From: Leeuwenhoekiella polynyae
GTDB lineage: Bacteria; Bacteroidota; Bacteroidia; Flavobacteriales; Flavobacteriaceae
Assembly (NCBI RefSeq): GCF_004104075.1
Contig: NZ_QOVK01000007.1
Span: forward strand, 1 to 64,000
Direction: 5' to 3'
Length of the DNA: 64,000 bases
The notes under the pieces were generated by a model. The model saw nothing but the letters and a program-made list of their open reading frames with translations, was not told where the DNA came from and searched no databases. This document shows, piece after piece, positions 46,301-55,174 of the stretch (positions are counted from its first letter, which is position 1; every line of letters starts with the position of its first letter). Made by a program: the position numbers and the translations under genes.

Positions 46301-46797
46301 CCATTGACCGTACCTTTTTCAAGAATACTTGCGCCAGGAAGTGGTACGTTGTCGAGAGCAGTGATTACCTGACCTTTTATCTCAATCTCTTGGATATTAG
46401 TTTTTGAAACTGGTTTTTCCTCTATAATTTCATTGATTTTCTTAATGGTAATAATGTGATCTGAACTAATATCGAAATCAAGATCACCTTTATTAATAAA
46501 ACGTTTTAGTAAATTCTCAATATTAAACTCTCCTTTTCGTAATTGTATTTTGGGCGTATTTTTAAAAGAGTTTATAGAATATATAAACCTGTAATCAGTC
46601 TGCTCTCTAATCATATGAAATACTTCATTAATAGTCACCACCTGATCTTTGGAGATGGTGATTTTATCCTGAGAGTATGAAGATTTTGGCGATAAGCCAA
46701 ACGCAGTAATGCACAGTAAAAAAATAAATGTTTTCATAAGTAACAGCAGCAATTTCTTTGGATAGGAGAATTGCGAACGGGGTAATTTAATTTTCAT
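43336..46797 (-). CDS. SusC/RagA TonB-dependent transporter with STN domain
   Basis: This outer-membrane transporter of 1153 residues has a signal peptide, an STN sensor domain (about residues 45-110, TISKDQVVTINEVFHMIREQ) and a carboxypeptidase-like domain (GQVITALDNVPLPGASILEK). The SusC motif SLEEVVVVGFGRQKKVSLTG is followed by the plug (GNVPGVMGMIQSGQPG to ANGVILITTKRG) and a ~900-residue barrel ending WSKFKLWDPELATPRG and ITMGISVNL. The STN domain signals to a FecR anti-sigma factor, and a FecR gene lies immediately upstream. Substrate is unknown but probably a glycan or glycopeptide. Confidence 0.95.
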   Translation of the reverse strand: MKIKLPRSQFSYPKKLLLLLMKTFIFLLCITAFGLSPKSSYSQDKITISKDQVVTINEVFHMIREQTDYRFIYSINSFKNTPKIQLRKGEFNIENLLKRFINKGDLDFDISSDHIITIKKINEIIEEKPVSKTNIQEIEIKGQVITALDNVPLPGASILEKGTVNGVITDFDGKFSLKVKNQDAILVISYVGFATQEIPVNGKTNLNIILKEDADSLEEVVVVGFGRQKKVSLTGAVSTVDMEDMKTNPTSSVSNALAGNVPGVMGMIQSGQPGRNISEFWIRGISTFGGGSSPLVLIDNIERDLNELNIEDVKSITVLKDAAETAMYGSRGANGVILITTKRGSDGKIQINFKDEFIYNTRTITPDFEDGITYANLLNEARITRNEGPIYQPEELEILRLGLDPDLYPNVDWKDQLLRDGSMTYRANLNMSGGGPTSRFYVSGSYINEGGMYKIDESLKDDYDTNANYKRWNYRLNADFNITPTTIAKVGVAGSISKRNSPGLGDVDFWGSLFGYSPIRTPVLYSNGYVPSIGTGNQTNPWVMATQTGFNENWVNKVQTNVTIEQDFNFITRGLRMRGIVGYDIENINNIQRRKWPEQWRAARARDANGDLVFTQVSPPSELTQSGNSAGNRLEFYDLMVNYDRSFGNHNVGGALRFTRDAFIQTVDLGTDIKNGISRRNQALAGRLLYNWNERYMVNFNFGYTGSENFAPGQQYGFFPAISFAWNIAGEKFVKDHLSWINLFKIRYSYGKAGNDQLAGGERFPYLYTISELFRRDNEGNLIQPLEPTGGYQWADYGSDRYYGGIIYSQVASSYVTWEVATKQNLGFDIETRGVTANLDFFKEERSGIYMTRNFLPAMVGLESTPRANVGIVKSQGFDGRFQYRKQLGEVTLTARSNITYSKNEILERDEENNVYAYQNQEGFRVDQSRGLIALGLFKDYDDIRNSPTQTFGVYQPGDIKYKDVNGDGVVNDGDRVAIGATRRPNLIYGLGASANWKGFGLGVHFQGAGKSTFSTYGKTVHAFSEGEWGQVMKGVMGDNRWISADISGDPSTEDPNASYPRLSFGPNPNNFRESTFWLRDGRYLRLKTIDFGYQLPESITARIGVQNLRLYLVGTNLVTWSKFKLWDPELATPRGEDYPPIKSITMGISVNL

Positions 46798-46839
46798 AAA
46801 TTTGTTAGGTATTTGTTAGTGAATATCTAATATTAATAC

Positions 46840-46890
46840 TTGAGAGAGACGAAGTTGAGTCCATCGCCAAATGTTTGACTTCGTTCTCTT
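46840..46890. other. Hairpin between fecR and susC
   Basis: Stem AGAGACGAAGT / ACTTCGTTCTCT around a long loop, with T6 on the plus-strand side. It lies between the FecR stop and the SusC start. It could be a partial terminator or processing signal separating regulator and transporter transcripts. Its T-run is on the strand opposite to the flanking genes, so terminator function for them is uncertain. Confidence 0.4.
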
Positions 46891-46892
46891 TT

Positions 46893-48053
46893 TTATTCTA
46901 TTGCAATTTCATTTTTTTCAATTTTGTAGTTATTAATTATTCCTAAGTTCTTTATCTGCAACAGTATTTGATCGATATCTTGATTCTTACTCAGAATTCC
47001 TACAAATTTTTCTTGCCGCACATTTTCATTTAAAAAATTGAATTTTACATCGTACCATCGAGAAAGTACTTTGGTTATTTCTAGGAGGGATTTATTGTCA
47101 AAACTAAAAATTCCTTCTTTCCACGAAGTTTCATTATAAATATCAATCGATTTCGTTATGATCCTATTGTTATTTACATCATATTTTGCTTGTTGACCCG
47201 GCTCAAGAATCTGTTCTATTTCTTCAACATTTAATTTTATTTTCCCTACTACCAAAGTGGTAAGAACATCTGCATCATCATTGTAGGCTTTAATATTAAA
47301 TTCAGTTCCCAAAACTTCTACTTTCTGATCACTGTTATAAACTATAAAAGATGCTCCCTCGTGTTTTGTAGCTGATGATACATCAAAATAGGCCTCTCCA
47401 TACTCCAGTTCTACCTCGCGAGAATTTCTTGCTTTAAATTGAGTAGGATATTTTAAACGACTATCAGAATTGAGCCAAACTTTTGTACCATCTGATAAAA
47501 TGATTGAAAATTTTCCTCCTCTCGGCACCGTTAAATAGTGATAGGCAATTTCTTTACTCTCCTTACTATCTTTGGTATCTGTTAAATATTCAAGTAAGGT
47601 TCCATTAGTTAAATAGCCACTTTTTTGAAATATTTCTTTTGCTCCAAGCTGTATTTCAGATCCATCTTCCAAGGTTAATGTGGCTTTATCTGTTCCTACT
47701 TTTATCTCTTTTGAAGATGTAGATGCACTATTAACTATATAGTTACCATACTGAAAACCGACTATTAAAATTAAAACTACAAGAATAGCTGCCGCATATC
47801 TACTGAATAACCTACGTTTTTGAATATGCCGCAATCTTTTGCGTTTATCAATTGAGGTTAATAAGTTTTGTAAAGCCAGATCTGTATTGGGGTTATTAAT
47901 ACTGTATGTAATCGTGTAATAATCTTTTATAAAAGATTCTAATTCTTGTTTATTAGAAGGCTTTTCTATCCAATCAGACAATGATCTCAAATCTTCCTGA
48001 GAGGCTGTATTTGTTAAATATCTTATTAAAGTTTGTTCTATTTTACTCTCCAT
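46893..48053 (-). CDS. FecR-type anti-sigma factor
   Basis: This inner-membrane regulator of 386 residues has an N-terminal cytoplasmic anti-sigma segment (YLTNTASQEDLRSLSDWIEK), one transmembrane helix near residues 84-103 (FSRYAAAILVVLILIVGFQYG) and a periplasmic FecR domain (YHYLTVPRGGKFSIILSDGT, KVWLNSDSRL). A C-terminal DUF4974 secretin-like domain follows (LLEITKVLSRWYDVKF). It should relay the state of the STN domain of SusC to the ECF sigma factor encoded divergently at 48192. Confidence 0.93.
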   Translation of the reverse strand: MESKIEQTLIRYLTNTASQEDLRSLSDWIEKPSNKQELESFIKDYYTITYSINNPNTDLALQNLLTSIDKRKRLRHIQKRRLFSRYAAAILVVLILIVGFQYGNYIVNSASTSSKEIKVGTDKATLTLEDGSEIQLGAKEIFQKSGYLTNGTLLEYLTDTKDSKESKEIAYHYLTVPRGGKFSIILSDGTKVWLNSDSRLKYPTQFKARNSREVELEYGEAYFDVSSATKHEGASFIVYNSDQKVEVLGTEFNIKAYNDDADVLTTLVVGKIKLNVEEIEQILEPGQQAKYDVNNNRIITKSIDIYNETSWKEGIFSFDNKSLLEITKVLSRWYDVKFNFLNENVRQEKFVGILSKNQDIDQILLQIKNLGIINNYKIEKNEIAIE

Positions 48054-48191
48054 CTTTTTTGCTAATCTATACTAGTAATACAATTGAAATAATCTACACC
48101 CTTGCTTTGGTTAACATTTTTTTTAATTTTTATTATAATTTTTTTAATATTAAACAATTAAACGTGTGTTTTTTTAACTATATAGCACCTT

Positions 48192-48767
48192 ATGTATAAC
48201 GACAACCTGACTTTAATAAAACGTCTACAGAATGGAGAAGAAGCTGGTTATGCATTGCTTTTAAAACTTTATCATAAAAAATTGTTTGCTTATGTATATA
48301 CATTTACGCATAACCATGCTCTCACAGAAGACATTATTCAAAATGTATTTTTAAAACTATGGGAGTACAGAAGTAGACTTAATCCTGAATATTCCATTAA
48401 GAACTTTCTGTATAAAAGCTGCTACAATGAGTTTATAAACTACTATAAAAAAAATAATCACTTAACTCCTTTTGACAAGGTGTACCTAAATACAGTTGAA
48501 TCTGTAGTACATAACAATGATATAGATATCCTCGAGAGAAAAAAGGAGATCATTTTTGAGGGGGTTTCATTATTGCCCGAAAAATGTGCTGAGATCTTTA
48601 TGCTTAGTAAAAAAGATGGTTTATCTAATACTGAAATTGCTGATTATCTTAAAATTTCAAAAAAGACGGTAGAAGGTCATTTAACTAAGGCATATTCTAT
48701 ATTGAGAGAACAATTGGGAGCTAAACTTATGAGCATCTTTTTCCTGCTGTTTAAAAAGCTTAAATAA
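48192..48767 (+). CDS. ECF sigma factor, FecI/RpoE-like
   Basis: The 191-residue alternative sigma factor has region 2 (YALLLKLYHKKLFAYVYTFT, then EDIIQNVFLKLWEYR) and region 4 (LLPEKCAEIFMLSKKDGLSN, then TEIADYLKISKKTVEGHL). Together they form the minimal two-domain structure of FecI-like ECF sigmas in Bacteroidetes (sigma-70 family ECF10-like). It is divergent from fecR and probably drives the SusC/D operon when the glycan signal is present. The C-terminal hydrophobic tail (MSIFFLLFKKLK) is short and of unknown use. Confidence 0.93.
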   Translation: MYNDNLTLIKRLQNGEEAGYALLLKLYHKKLFAYVYTFTHNHALTEDIIQNVFLKLWEYRSRLNPEYSIKNFLYKSCYNEFINYYKKNNHLTPFDKVYLNTVESVVHNNDIDILERKKEIIFEGVSLLPEKCAEIFMLSKKDGLSNTEIADYLKISKKTVEGHLTKAYSILREQLGAKLMSIFFLLFKKLK

Positions 48768-48875
48768 ATAGAAAATAGAATTACAACATTAAACTGGACA
48801 GAGAGTTGCGTGAATAGTATGGCATATGAAGTAACCATAACCATATTTAAGATTGAAAAATCAATCAAACAAAAA

Positions 48876-49392
48876 CTAAATTGACCAGAAATGAGTATTG
48901 ATTTGAGTATTCAGTCTATCCAAAGAGGAATTGAAGTCTTCGATTTTTTGTAATTCTACCTTAGTTAAATATTCTCTCCTGTTTTTTTGAAATGAAGTTT
49001 TAAACCGAATAAAAGGATCTTTTGAAACTTCATTGTGATACTCAAAAAGCTCTGTTAAGGTTTTGAATAATCTATCTTCCCCTAGAAATTTGGACCGTAT
49101 AGCCTGTGCAGTAATAAACTTGTTTTCACTCAACATATCTTCATAAGCTTGGTAAACCTTACAGCGAATTTGCTCTAGGTATTTATTCACTAATCGGGCT
49201 TGCTCTCTTGTACCTTTAATGATTCCACGTTCAGAATAAATCCCATTCAGCAATTGCAATTCGCCTTTGTAGACTAAAATTTGCTCGTTTACCATCTACA
49301 GTGATGCGAGCATAGATTGGAACGTGCTCATTTTTAATCCGTGAGGTGTTAACCCAAAAAATCAGGCTAAATGTTGACCGGGTCTTCATCAT
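48876..49392 (-). pseudogene. Tyrosine recombinase (integrase), decayed
   Basis: The N-terminal frame from ATG 49392/49389 (MKTRSTFSLIFWVNTSRIKN, then IYARITVDGKRANFSLQRR) is the arm-binding domain of a Bacteroidetes conjugative-element integrase. It shifts frame near 49250 and continues ERGIIKGTREQARLVNKYLE as the SAM-like core-binding domain. After EYHNEVSKDPFIRFKTSFQK a large internal deletion has removed part of the core-binding domain, and the catalytic domain with its Arg-His-Arg-Tyr residues is missing. It sits close to a tRNA-Arg gene, a common integration site. Confidence 0.82.
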
Positions 49393-49469
49393 TTTTCGTC
49401 TTTAATTACACAATTTTAAAGACGAAAGTCAAACTATAACATATTAAATATAAGCATTTTAAATGCTTA

Positions 49470-49509
49470 TTCGGTCAACACTTTTTATTATTTAAAACTG
49501 TTGACCGAA
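49470..49509. repeat. Inverted TGTTGACCGAA repeats
   Basis: Perfect 11-bp arms TTCGGTCAACA (49470-49480) and TGTTGACCGAA (49499-49509) flank an AT-rich centre. A related TGTTGACCG lies near 49371-49379 at the integrase start and TGTTGAC again at 49511. Repeated sites beside an integrase relic suggest recombinase- or excisionase-binding arms, or the operator of a lost regulator. Confidence 0.55.
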
Positions 49510-49567
49510 TTGTTGACATTTTATAGCAAATACGATCAAATTTTATGAATACCACAAAAACATAAAA

Positions 49568-49593
49568 CCCTGTAAATTAGATGATTTACAGGG
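49568..49593 (-). terminator. Terminator of tRNA-Arg
   Basis: A perfect 10-bp stem, CCCTGTAAAT / ATTTACAGGG, with a 6-base loop, followed on the minus strand by TTTTATG, 29 bp after the 3' end of the tRNA. Confidence 0.85.
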
Positions 49594-49621
49594 TTTTGAT
49601 TTAGTTTATAAGCTAAATTTG

Positions 49622-49695
49622 TGATCGCAGCAGGATTCGAACCTGCGACCGTCTGCTTAGAAGGCAGATGCTCTATCCAACTGAGCTATGCGACC
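49622..49695 (-). tRNA. tRNA-Arg (anticodon TCT)
   Basis: The minus-strand sequence folds as a cloverleaf. The acceptor stem is GGTCGCA / TGCGATC with one G-U pair, the D-arm contains AGCTCAGTTGG, and the anticodon arm is CTGCC-TTCTAA-GCAG with anticodon TCT. The T-arm GCAGG-TTCGAAT-CCTGC is perfect. It lies next to an integrase relic, so its 3' end was probably an attachment site. Confidence 0.95.
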
Positions 49696-49827
49696 CTTTT
49701 TGCGGGTGCAAATATAATGCTTTAACTAAAAAGTGAAAGCATTACTTGACAAAAAAATTAAAAATATACAATTACAAAAGCCAGATCGTTAATAATCTGG
49801 CTCTTGTAATTAAAAAAATATAAGAAA

Positions 49828-50646
49828 CTAAGCTGCCATAGGCATTGGGTAAATCTCTGCAAAAACTTCAGATTCTTCAACTGAAGCAGCTACAGGAATT
49901 AGAGACAACACATTATAATTAAACCAGATGATCATCAATCTCAATGGGATTTCAAGAGAATCCTTTAATCCTAATTTAGAATCGTCTACATGTACCCAGC
50001 GGTTTAAAGCTTGCTCGTGAATGACTTGCATAACCTGAGTTTTTCCGCCCATATATTTTTTAAGTCTGATGAATAGTTCTACATCAAACAACCATTTGCT
50101 TAAAAAACTTTTAGCATAAATCACCGGTATCAGTTCTTTCTTAAAAACCTTAGCGCCACACTGCGTGTCTTGTATAGGCAAACCTAAAATAAGGTAAACA
50201 CACATTTTGATCACTTTAGAAAAAACAGCCCGCAACGGATCTTTTTTAATCCCACCGCCGTCGTTATCTTTTGCTCGTGAGCCAAAAACCATTTTTAGGG
50301 TCGCATTGCGCTTTAAAGTGTCATCCAGGGCTATAAAATCTTCAAAATCTGTAGAAAGATCTGCATCTATAAAGCCTATATGCTCAATATCTGATTTAGT
50401 ATGTAGGTATCGTGCTCCGGCTCTTACAGCAGCTGCTTTGCCAGAGTTACGTTTCATATCTATAACTGAAACTTTTTGCTGATCTGTTTGTTGTATTCCT
50501 TTTAATACATCTAAAGTTTTGTCTTTACTCCCATCATTTACAAAACATAAATGGTAATTTTCTGAAGATTGGATGAAGTTTATAAAAGCCGATTTGTTGA
50601 TTCGGGTTTCTTCATTGTAGCAAGGAATTATAATAGCAGTTTTCAT
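49828..50646 (-). CDS. GT2 family glycosyltransferase
   Basis: The 272-residue cytoplasmic or membrane-associated GT-A enzyme has IIPCYNEE at the nucleotide-sugar site, VNDGSKDKTLDVL and IGFIDADLSTDFEDF (the DxD-type metal/substrate motif) and later IQDTQCGAKVF. This layout is that of dolichyl/polyprenyl-phosphate sugar synthases (GT2, DPM1/GtrB-like). It may charge undecaprenyl phosphate with a hexose for the exopolysaccharide genes to its right. It is transcribed divergently from the PTPS-related membrane protein gene. Confidence 0.9.
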   Translation of the reverse strand: MKTAIIIPCYNEETRINKSAFINFIQSSENYHLCFVNDGSKDKTLDVLKGIQQTDQQKVSVIDMKRNSGKAAAVRAGARYLHTKSDIEHIGFIDADLSTDFEDFIALDDTLKRNATLKMVFGSRAKDNDGGGIKKDPLRAVFSKVIKMCVYLILGLPIQDTQCGAKVFKKELIPVIYAKSFLSKWLFDVELFIRLKKYMGGKTQVMQVIHEQALNRWVHVDDSKLGLKDSLEIPLRLMIIWFNYNVLSLIPVAASVEESEVFAEIYPMPMAA

Positions 50647-50830
50647 AATTTGAGGTGTTTTATCGATTAATTACACTGCAAACATACCGGGGTATCGAAC
50701 CCTAACCCCTTGATTTTCGATGGTTAAACCGCTACTTTAGTTGAAAACCGTTTATCGACAGATGAGTCATTCATCGAATGTTATATCTTAGCTGAGTAAG
50801 AAATACAAACAGTTGCATACGTATTATTAG

Positions 50831-53800
50831 ATGAGAAACACTCCAAACAGGTATTTGATTATTGCCCTTCTTATAGGTGTGGTGTTTCATGGCTTTGGAA
50901 TCTTTTTTACATTAGAAGGCACCTATGATGCACTCATTCATCTGTTCTTTGCAGACCATTATGCGACACACTGGTTTGAACCGTGGAACTACAGCTGGTA
51001 CACCGGCTTTACCGTTATGGGCTATCCGCCGCTTGTACATCAGGCTATTGCCGTTCTCTCGCTGATTGGCGGACTCAAATTCGGGATGTTTTCTGTTGCT
51101 ATTGTTGGAGTTATCCTTTTTATTACGGGAGTTTACCGCTTTGCACTGCTTATCACGGCTAATCCCAATTCTGCAGGGTATGCGGCAATTTTGGCTGTGT
51201 TTTCTTCTTCTTTTGTTGAAACCCTGCATATATTTGGTCAATTACCCAGTATTATTGGTGTTTCGATCCTGATGCATTGCTTACCCGAAATTTATCTGTG
51301 GCTTCTTACCGGCCGAAAAAAATACTTCCTTACTTCGCTTTCGTTACTGGCGGTAACTATTTGCTCTCACCACGTGACTCCTATTTTTGGGATGGTGTTC
51401 TTTATCTTTCCGTTGATAGGAATGGCGGTTATGGATCAGGCGCGGTCGCAGGTAGCTTCGATGAAGGCAATCACCTTTAGAGTATTTCTTACTGCTTTTT
51501 TTAAATTACTGAAGCGTATGATCGCTTTTGGTTTTACAGCGTTGTTTCTGATCATTACCTGCATTCTACCGTATTGGGTAAACACTAAAAACAATCCCAT
51601 CACGCAAGTTCCTATTCCACATGGATCGCGCGATAATTTTCTGGAAATCACATCTAGCGGACTCGTTTTCTTTTTGATTCCCTGGGGAATTTTATTGCTG
51701 CTGATGCCGTATTTCTTTTACCGGTATTACAGTAAACGCTACTTATTTTTTGGGTTATCACTTACCATGTTGACCATTCTGGGAACCGGTGGCACTACTC
51801 CGATTCCGAAGATGATCCTGGGAGATAATGCCTTTAATATCCTCACCTTAGACCGTTTTACATTGTGGGGAAGTATTCTGGTTTTACCCCTGTTTGGGGA
51901 GTTTGCCTATCGCTTCGCAGAAGGGGATTATAAAACTTTTTTAAGCACCAAATTGGGCGGACTCTACCATCGTATTCTCGCTGGTTTTATGGCTGCTGTT
52001 TTTTTAGGAACAACTGTTTTTACACTAACCTTAAGCAATTTTAGACCTTCACAGCCAACACCTATAAAAATGCTGCCTATTGTTAATTTTCTCAATCAGG
52101 ATATGCATTATAAGTGGCGCTTTTTGCCACTGGGTTTTGGCGATCAAATCGCCTGGCTTTCTGCACAAACTGATGCGATGACCGTTGACGGAAATTATCA
52201 TTCTGCCCGTCGTCTTCCTGAATTGACAACCCGCGCTATTGAACGGCTGGAGAACTCCAAATTCCGTGGCGTTGAAGGTATTGGTTCGTTGCAACAATTT
52301 TTGACTGTTCCAGAGAAATACAATCTTAAATATGTCTTTTCTAACGATAAATTCTACGATCCTATACTTTATTTTGCAGGCTGGCAACGCCTGGGTTTAT
52401 TAGAAAATGGTATAATGGTTTGGGAAAAACTGGGTGTCCCTCCTATGCCCGAATTGATGCCGAAAGATGACATCCCGTTATTTCTTATTTTAATGTGGGG
52501 CATCATTCCGTTATCAACAGTTTTAGTGGCTTTTGTGATTAATATTCAGTCGATCTGGTTACGCGCACTTCGGTCTAAAAAACCTAAAAAACCACCCTAT
52601 ATGCAGTGGAAAATTGATTTTTCCGCTTCCGCGAAAACCTCACAAAAACGATCACAATTTCTTTTTAATATTGCGCATTTTTATGGCTTGATCGTGGTCT
52701 GTTGCTTTGCTTTTGGCATTTATACATTCTATCTCAAAAATGCCGATCAGGTTTCGCCTAAAAATGTAGTAGAGGCTTATTTTGATGCGCTTGATTTTAA
52801 AGAACTGGAACGTGCCTATTCGTATTTTGATCCACAAAGTGATAAATCGCTCGACCAGTTTATGCTGGAATTTGCTGTCACAGACGGACTTTTAAACAGC
52901 TACGCCAAGCTTGATGCGATTAGAGTTGCAATCACCAAGGAAACCGACAGCAATGCACTGGCAACCGCAAAAGCATCGTGGATCACGCCACTCGAACTCA
53001 TCAATACCACCGAAGATCTGGAACTCGTTAAACGCTCCGGCAAATGGTATGTAAAACCGAAGAAACCGGAATTAGACCTTCCGCCAGATCAGTTGATCAC
53101 CATTACTGAAACCGATTTTTACAACCACGGAAGACGCAGAATAACTTCAGAGCAAACCTATCACGAGGATATTCTCAAGCAACCGGTTTTAGAGGTACTT
53201 TCTGCCCGTTTATTAAAGGTGAATAACGACTATGTAATTGTGGGTGAAATTCAGAATGTAGATAATGTTCCCGCAGATGTTTCGGTAAAAGGTACCTTAT
53301 ATGATGAGGAAGATCTCGAGTTGGCAACTTACAATGCTAAATACGAGATGAAACATAAGCTAATGCCTAAAGAAATAACTTCGTTTAAAATAGAATTTGA
53401 AGGCACGGCGTGGATCAATCCTGACGAGCATATTCCACTTACTTTTGACCCAGATCAGTTTACTCCTATTGAATTGGATGGCAAGCCTGTGAATTTTGAT
53501 TTACATGTTTCCGGCAATGTAGCCAATACCGATTTGTACAAACGCGTGGCTATTAACAGTATCGAAGTGAAAGATGACCAGCTCACAACCACATTATTCA
53601 ATCCCGGTACGCAGCAGGCGACGATTCCACAGTTGTTGTTATCCTATTATGATGACGAGCATCAATTGCAATGGGTCTCGCATCATTTTCTGCAAGAAGG
53701 TGTTAGACAGCAACGCAAGCAACAGGTTTCAATCGCTTTAAATAAACAGGAAACCCAACTCATATCAGACTCGATGCAGGCCATTTTTGTAAACGGATTG

Positions 53801-53932
53801 CCGAATACTGAAATCGCTCGTAAGGTTATCCCTCAGCGAGATATTTCGCAAGAAGATGCTGTGCAAATCAAATTGAACGGCGGAGGCTTTCTCAAAGTTG
53901 AAATCAATAGTTATCTTGGTAATCCCCGATGA
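50831..53932 (+). CDS. Large PTPS-related membrane protein with FxLYD-like domain
   Basis: This 1033-residue polytopic membrane protein has about ten to eleven helices in residues 1-420, with motifs such as YPPLVHQAIAVLSLIGGLKF. The helical part resembles GT-C-like 6-pyruvoyl-tetrahydropterin-synthase-related membrane proteins. A soluble segment (residues 420-550) is followed by two more helices (about 555 and 620). The extracytoplasmic C-terminus has an FxLYD-type beta domain (VLSARLLKVNNDYVIVGEIQ). It may build or transfer a glycan. Its last 4 bases overlap the next gene (ATGA), so they are translationally coupled. Confidence 0.75.
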   Translation: MRNTPNRYLIIALLIGVVFHGFGIFFTLEGTYDALIHLFFADHYATHWFEPWNYSWYTGFTVMGYPPLVHQAIAVLSLIGGLKFGMFSVAIVGVILFITGVYRFALLITANPNSAGYAAILAVFSSSFVETLHIFGQLPSIIGVSILMHCLPEIYLWLLTGRKKYFLTSLSLLAVTICSHHVTPIFGMVFFIFPLIGMAVMDQARSQVASMKAITFRVFLTAFFKLLKRMIAFGFTALFLIITCILPYWVNTKNNPITQVPIPHGSRDNFLEITSSGLVFFLIPWGILLLLMPYFFYRYYSKRYLFFGLSLTMLTILGTGGTTPIPKMILGDNAFNILTLDRFTLWGSILVLPLFGEFAYRFAEGDYKTFLSTKLGGLYHRILAGFMAAVFLGTTVFTLTLSNFRPSQPTPIKMLPIVNFLNQDMHYKWRFLPLGFGDQIAWLSAQTDAMTVDGNYHSARRLPELTTRAIERLENSKFRGVEGIGSLQQFLTVPEKYNLKYVFSNDKFYDPILYFAGWQRLGLLENGIMVWEKLGVPPMPELMPKDDIPLFLILMWGIIPLSTVLVAFVINIQSIWLRALRSKKPKKPPYMQWKIDFSASAKTSQKRSQFLFNIAHFYGLIVVCCFAFGIYTFYLKNADQVSPKNVVEAYFDALDFKELERAYSYFDPQSDKSLDQFMLEFAVTDGLLNSYAKLDAIRVAITKETDSNALATAKASWITPLELINTTEDLELVKRSGKWYVKPKKPELDLPPDQLITITETDFYNHGRRRITSEQTYHEDILKQPVLEVLSARLLKVNNDYVIVGEIQNVDNVPADVSVKGTLYDEEDLELATYNAKYEMKHKLMPKEITSFKIEFEGTAWINPDEHIPLTFDPDQFTPIELDGKPVNFDLHVSGNVANTDLYKRVAINSIEVKDDQLTTTLFNPGTQQATIPQLLLSYYDDEHQLQWVSHHFLQEGVRQQRKQQVSIALNKQETQLISDSMQAIFVNGLPNTEIARKVIPQRDISQEDAVQIKLNGGGFLKVEINSYLGNPR

Positions 53933-55161
53933 AAATAAACAAAGCTTACATATTGATTTCTGGTGTGCTGCTACTTTTAGGCTTTACTGTAATTCCAAAT
54001 CTTCAAAGCAAAGTACAAACCGCTGTGCTTCTAACCGAGCAATCAGAATATACGGTGGGAAAACCCATCTCACTTTCTTTTAATACTGAGGCTAAAACCA
54101 CGCAGCTTATTGTTTCAAATGCTTTGGGAACATCCATAATACAAGCTGAAGAAAGAACTGGAACGGATGAAATTCAATTCTCAATTGCCGAACCTTTTTG
54201 CACAAGTTCAGGTGTTTTTAACTGGACATTAATAGCAAAAGAACAAGCCTTGTTAAACGGGAAACTTCAGCTCAACGCAGATACAACACAAATAGCAAAA
54301 CTAGAATCGTATTTGGGTCCGCAACGTATTGCCGCTGGTGGCGAAGATTTTGCCCAATTCACAATTTTGCCTACAGACATTTATGACAACCCGCTGCCCG
54401 ATGAGACAGAAATTTCTTTAAATACCGGTTATGCGAGCAACTCAAATGTTGAAACTTTAGAAATTCAAGGATTTATAAGTTGGAAAAATGTGTATTCTAC
54501 CTTAAAATCAGGACGCATTTTTGTGGCTGCACATAGTGACACCACGACATCAAAACTACAAACCATTTATGTAGATGCTAATTTGGCGACCGATTTCAAC
54601 ATAGATTTTGAAAGACCCAATACGTATGCAGATGCAGACCAGATCACTACGCTAAGAACCGATGTAATCAAAGACCGGTATAACAATACAATCCCTGATG
54701 CTACGCTGGTTAATTTTGTAATTAAAACCAAAAGTGGCGCAATACTACAAACTTCTGGAAATACTATAAATGGTATTGCACAAGCACAAATACAACATCC
54801 TGCAACACCCCAAAATTGGATGGTAACAGCTTACATCACGGGCATTGCAAAGAGTAACCCTATTACCATACAGTACAAACCGGCGCTCAATGATATTCCA
54901 TTAATTTGGGATGCAACAACCAGAAAACTCAAAATTGGTCCACTTAACGGTATACTCGGTCAGACCTTACCAGAAGGAACTGTTGTTAGCTTAAAAATCA
55001 AAAACAAAACCGGAGAAACAGAAACCTTAACCAAAAAGACCGAAGCCGGTCGCGTAGCTTTTGAATTGAAAAAAGCCTTTTACCCGTCTGGAGCGTATTC
55101 CTTAGAAATATGCGTTTTGGGCGTAAGCAAAAACTTAGAATCTGTACTATTTAAATCGTAA
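53929..55161 (+). CDS. Secreted Ig-like-repeat protein
   Basis: The 410-residue exported protein has an N-terminal signal anchor (YILISGVLLLLGFTVIP) and three or four Ig-like/invasin-type beta-sandwich repeats (SEYTVGKPISLSFNT, LGPQRIAAGGEDFAQFTILP, YADADQITTLRTDVIKDRYN). The repeats follow the Big/bacterial Ig pattern D-x-x-G/N-N-P-V-P. A surface matrix or adhesin role in the polysaccharide cluster is likely but unproven. It is translationally coupled to the gene before it. Confidence 0.75.
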   Translation: MKINKAYILISGVLLLLGFTVIPNLQSKVQTAVLLTEQSEYTVGKPISLSFNTEAKTTQLIVSNALGTSIIQAEERTGTDEIQFSIAEPFCTSSGVFNWTLIAKEQALLNGKLQLNADTTQIAKLESYLGPQRIAAGGEDFAQFTILPTDIYDNPLPDETEISLNTGYASNSNVETLEIQGFISWKNVYSTLKSGRIFVAAHSDTTTSKLQTIYVDANLATDFNIDFERPNTYADADQITTLRTDVIKDRYNNTIPDATLVNFVIKTKSGAILQTSGNTINGIAQAQIQHPATPQNWMVTAYITGIAKSNPITIQYKPALNDIPLIWDATTRKLKIGPLNGILGQTLPEGTVVSLKIKNKTGETETLTKKTEAGRVAFELKKAFYPSGAYSLEICVLGVSKNLESVLFKS

Positions 55162-55174
55162 TCTCGATTATCGA

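Noticed and set aside
46840-46890. Hairpin after fecR read as a standard terminator for fecR
   Set aside because: The T-run is on the strand opposite to fecR, so it is listed only as a hairpin.
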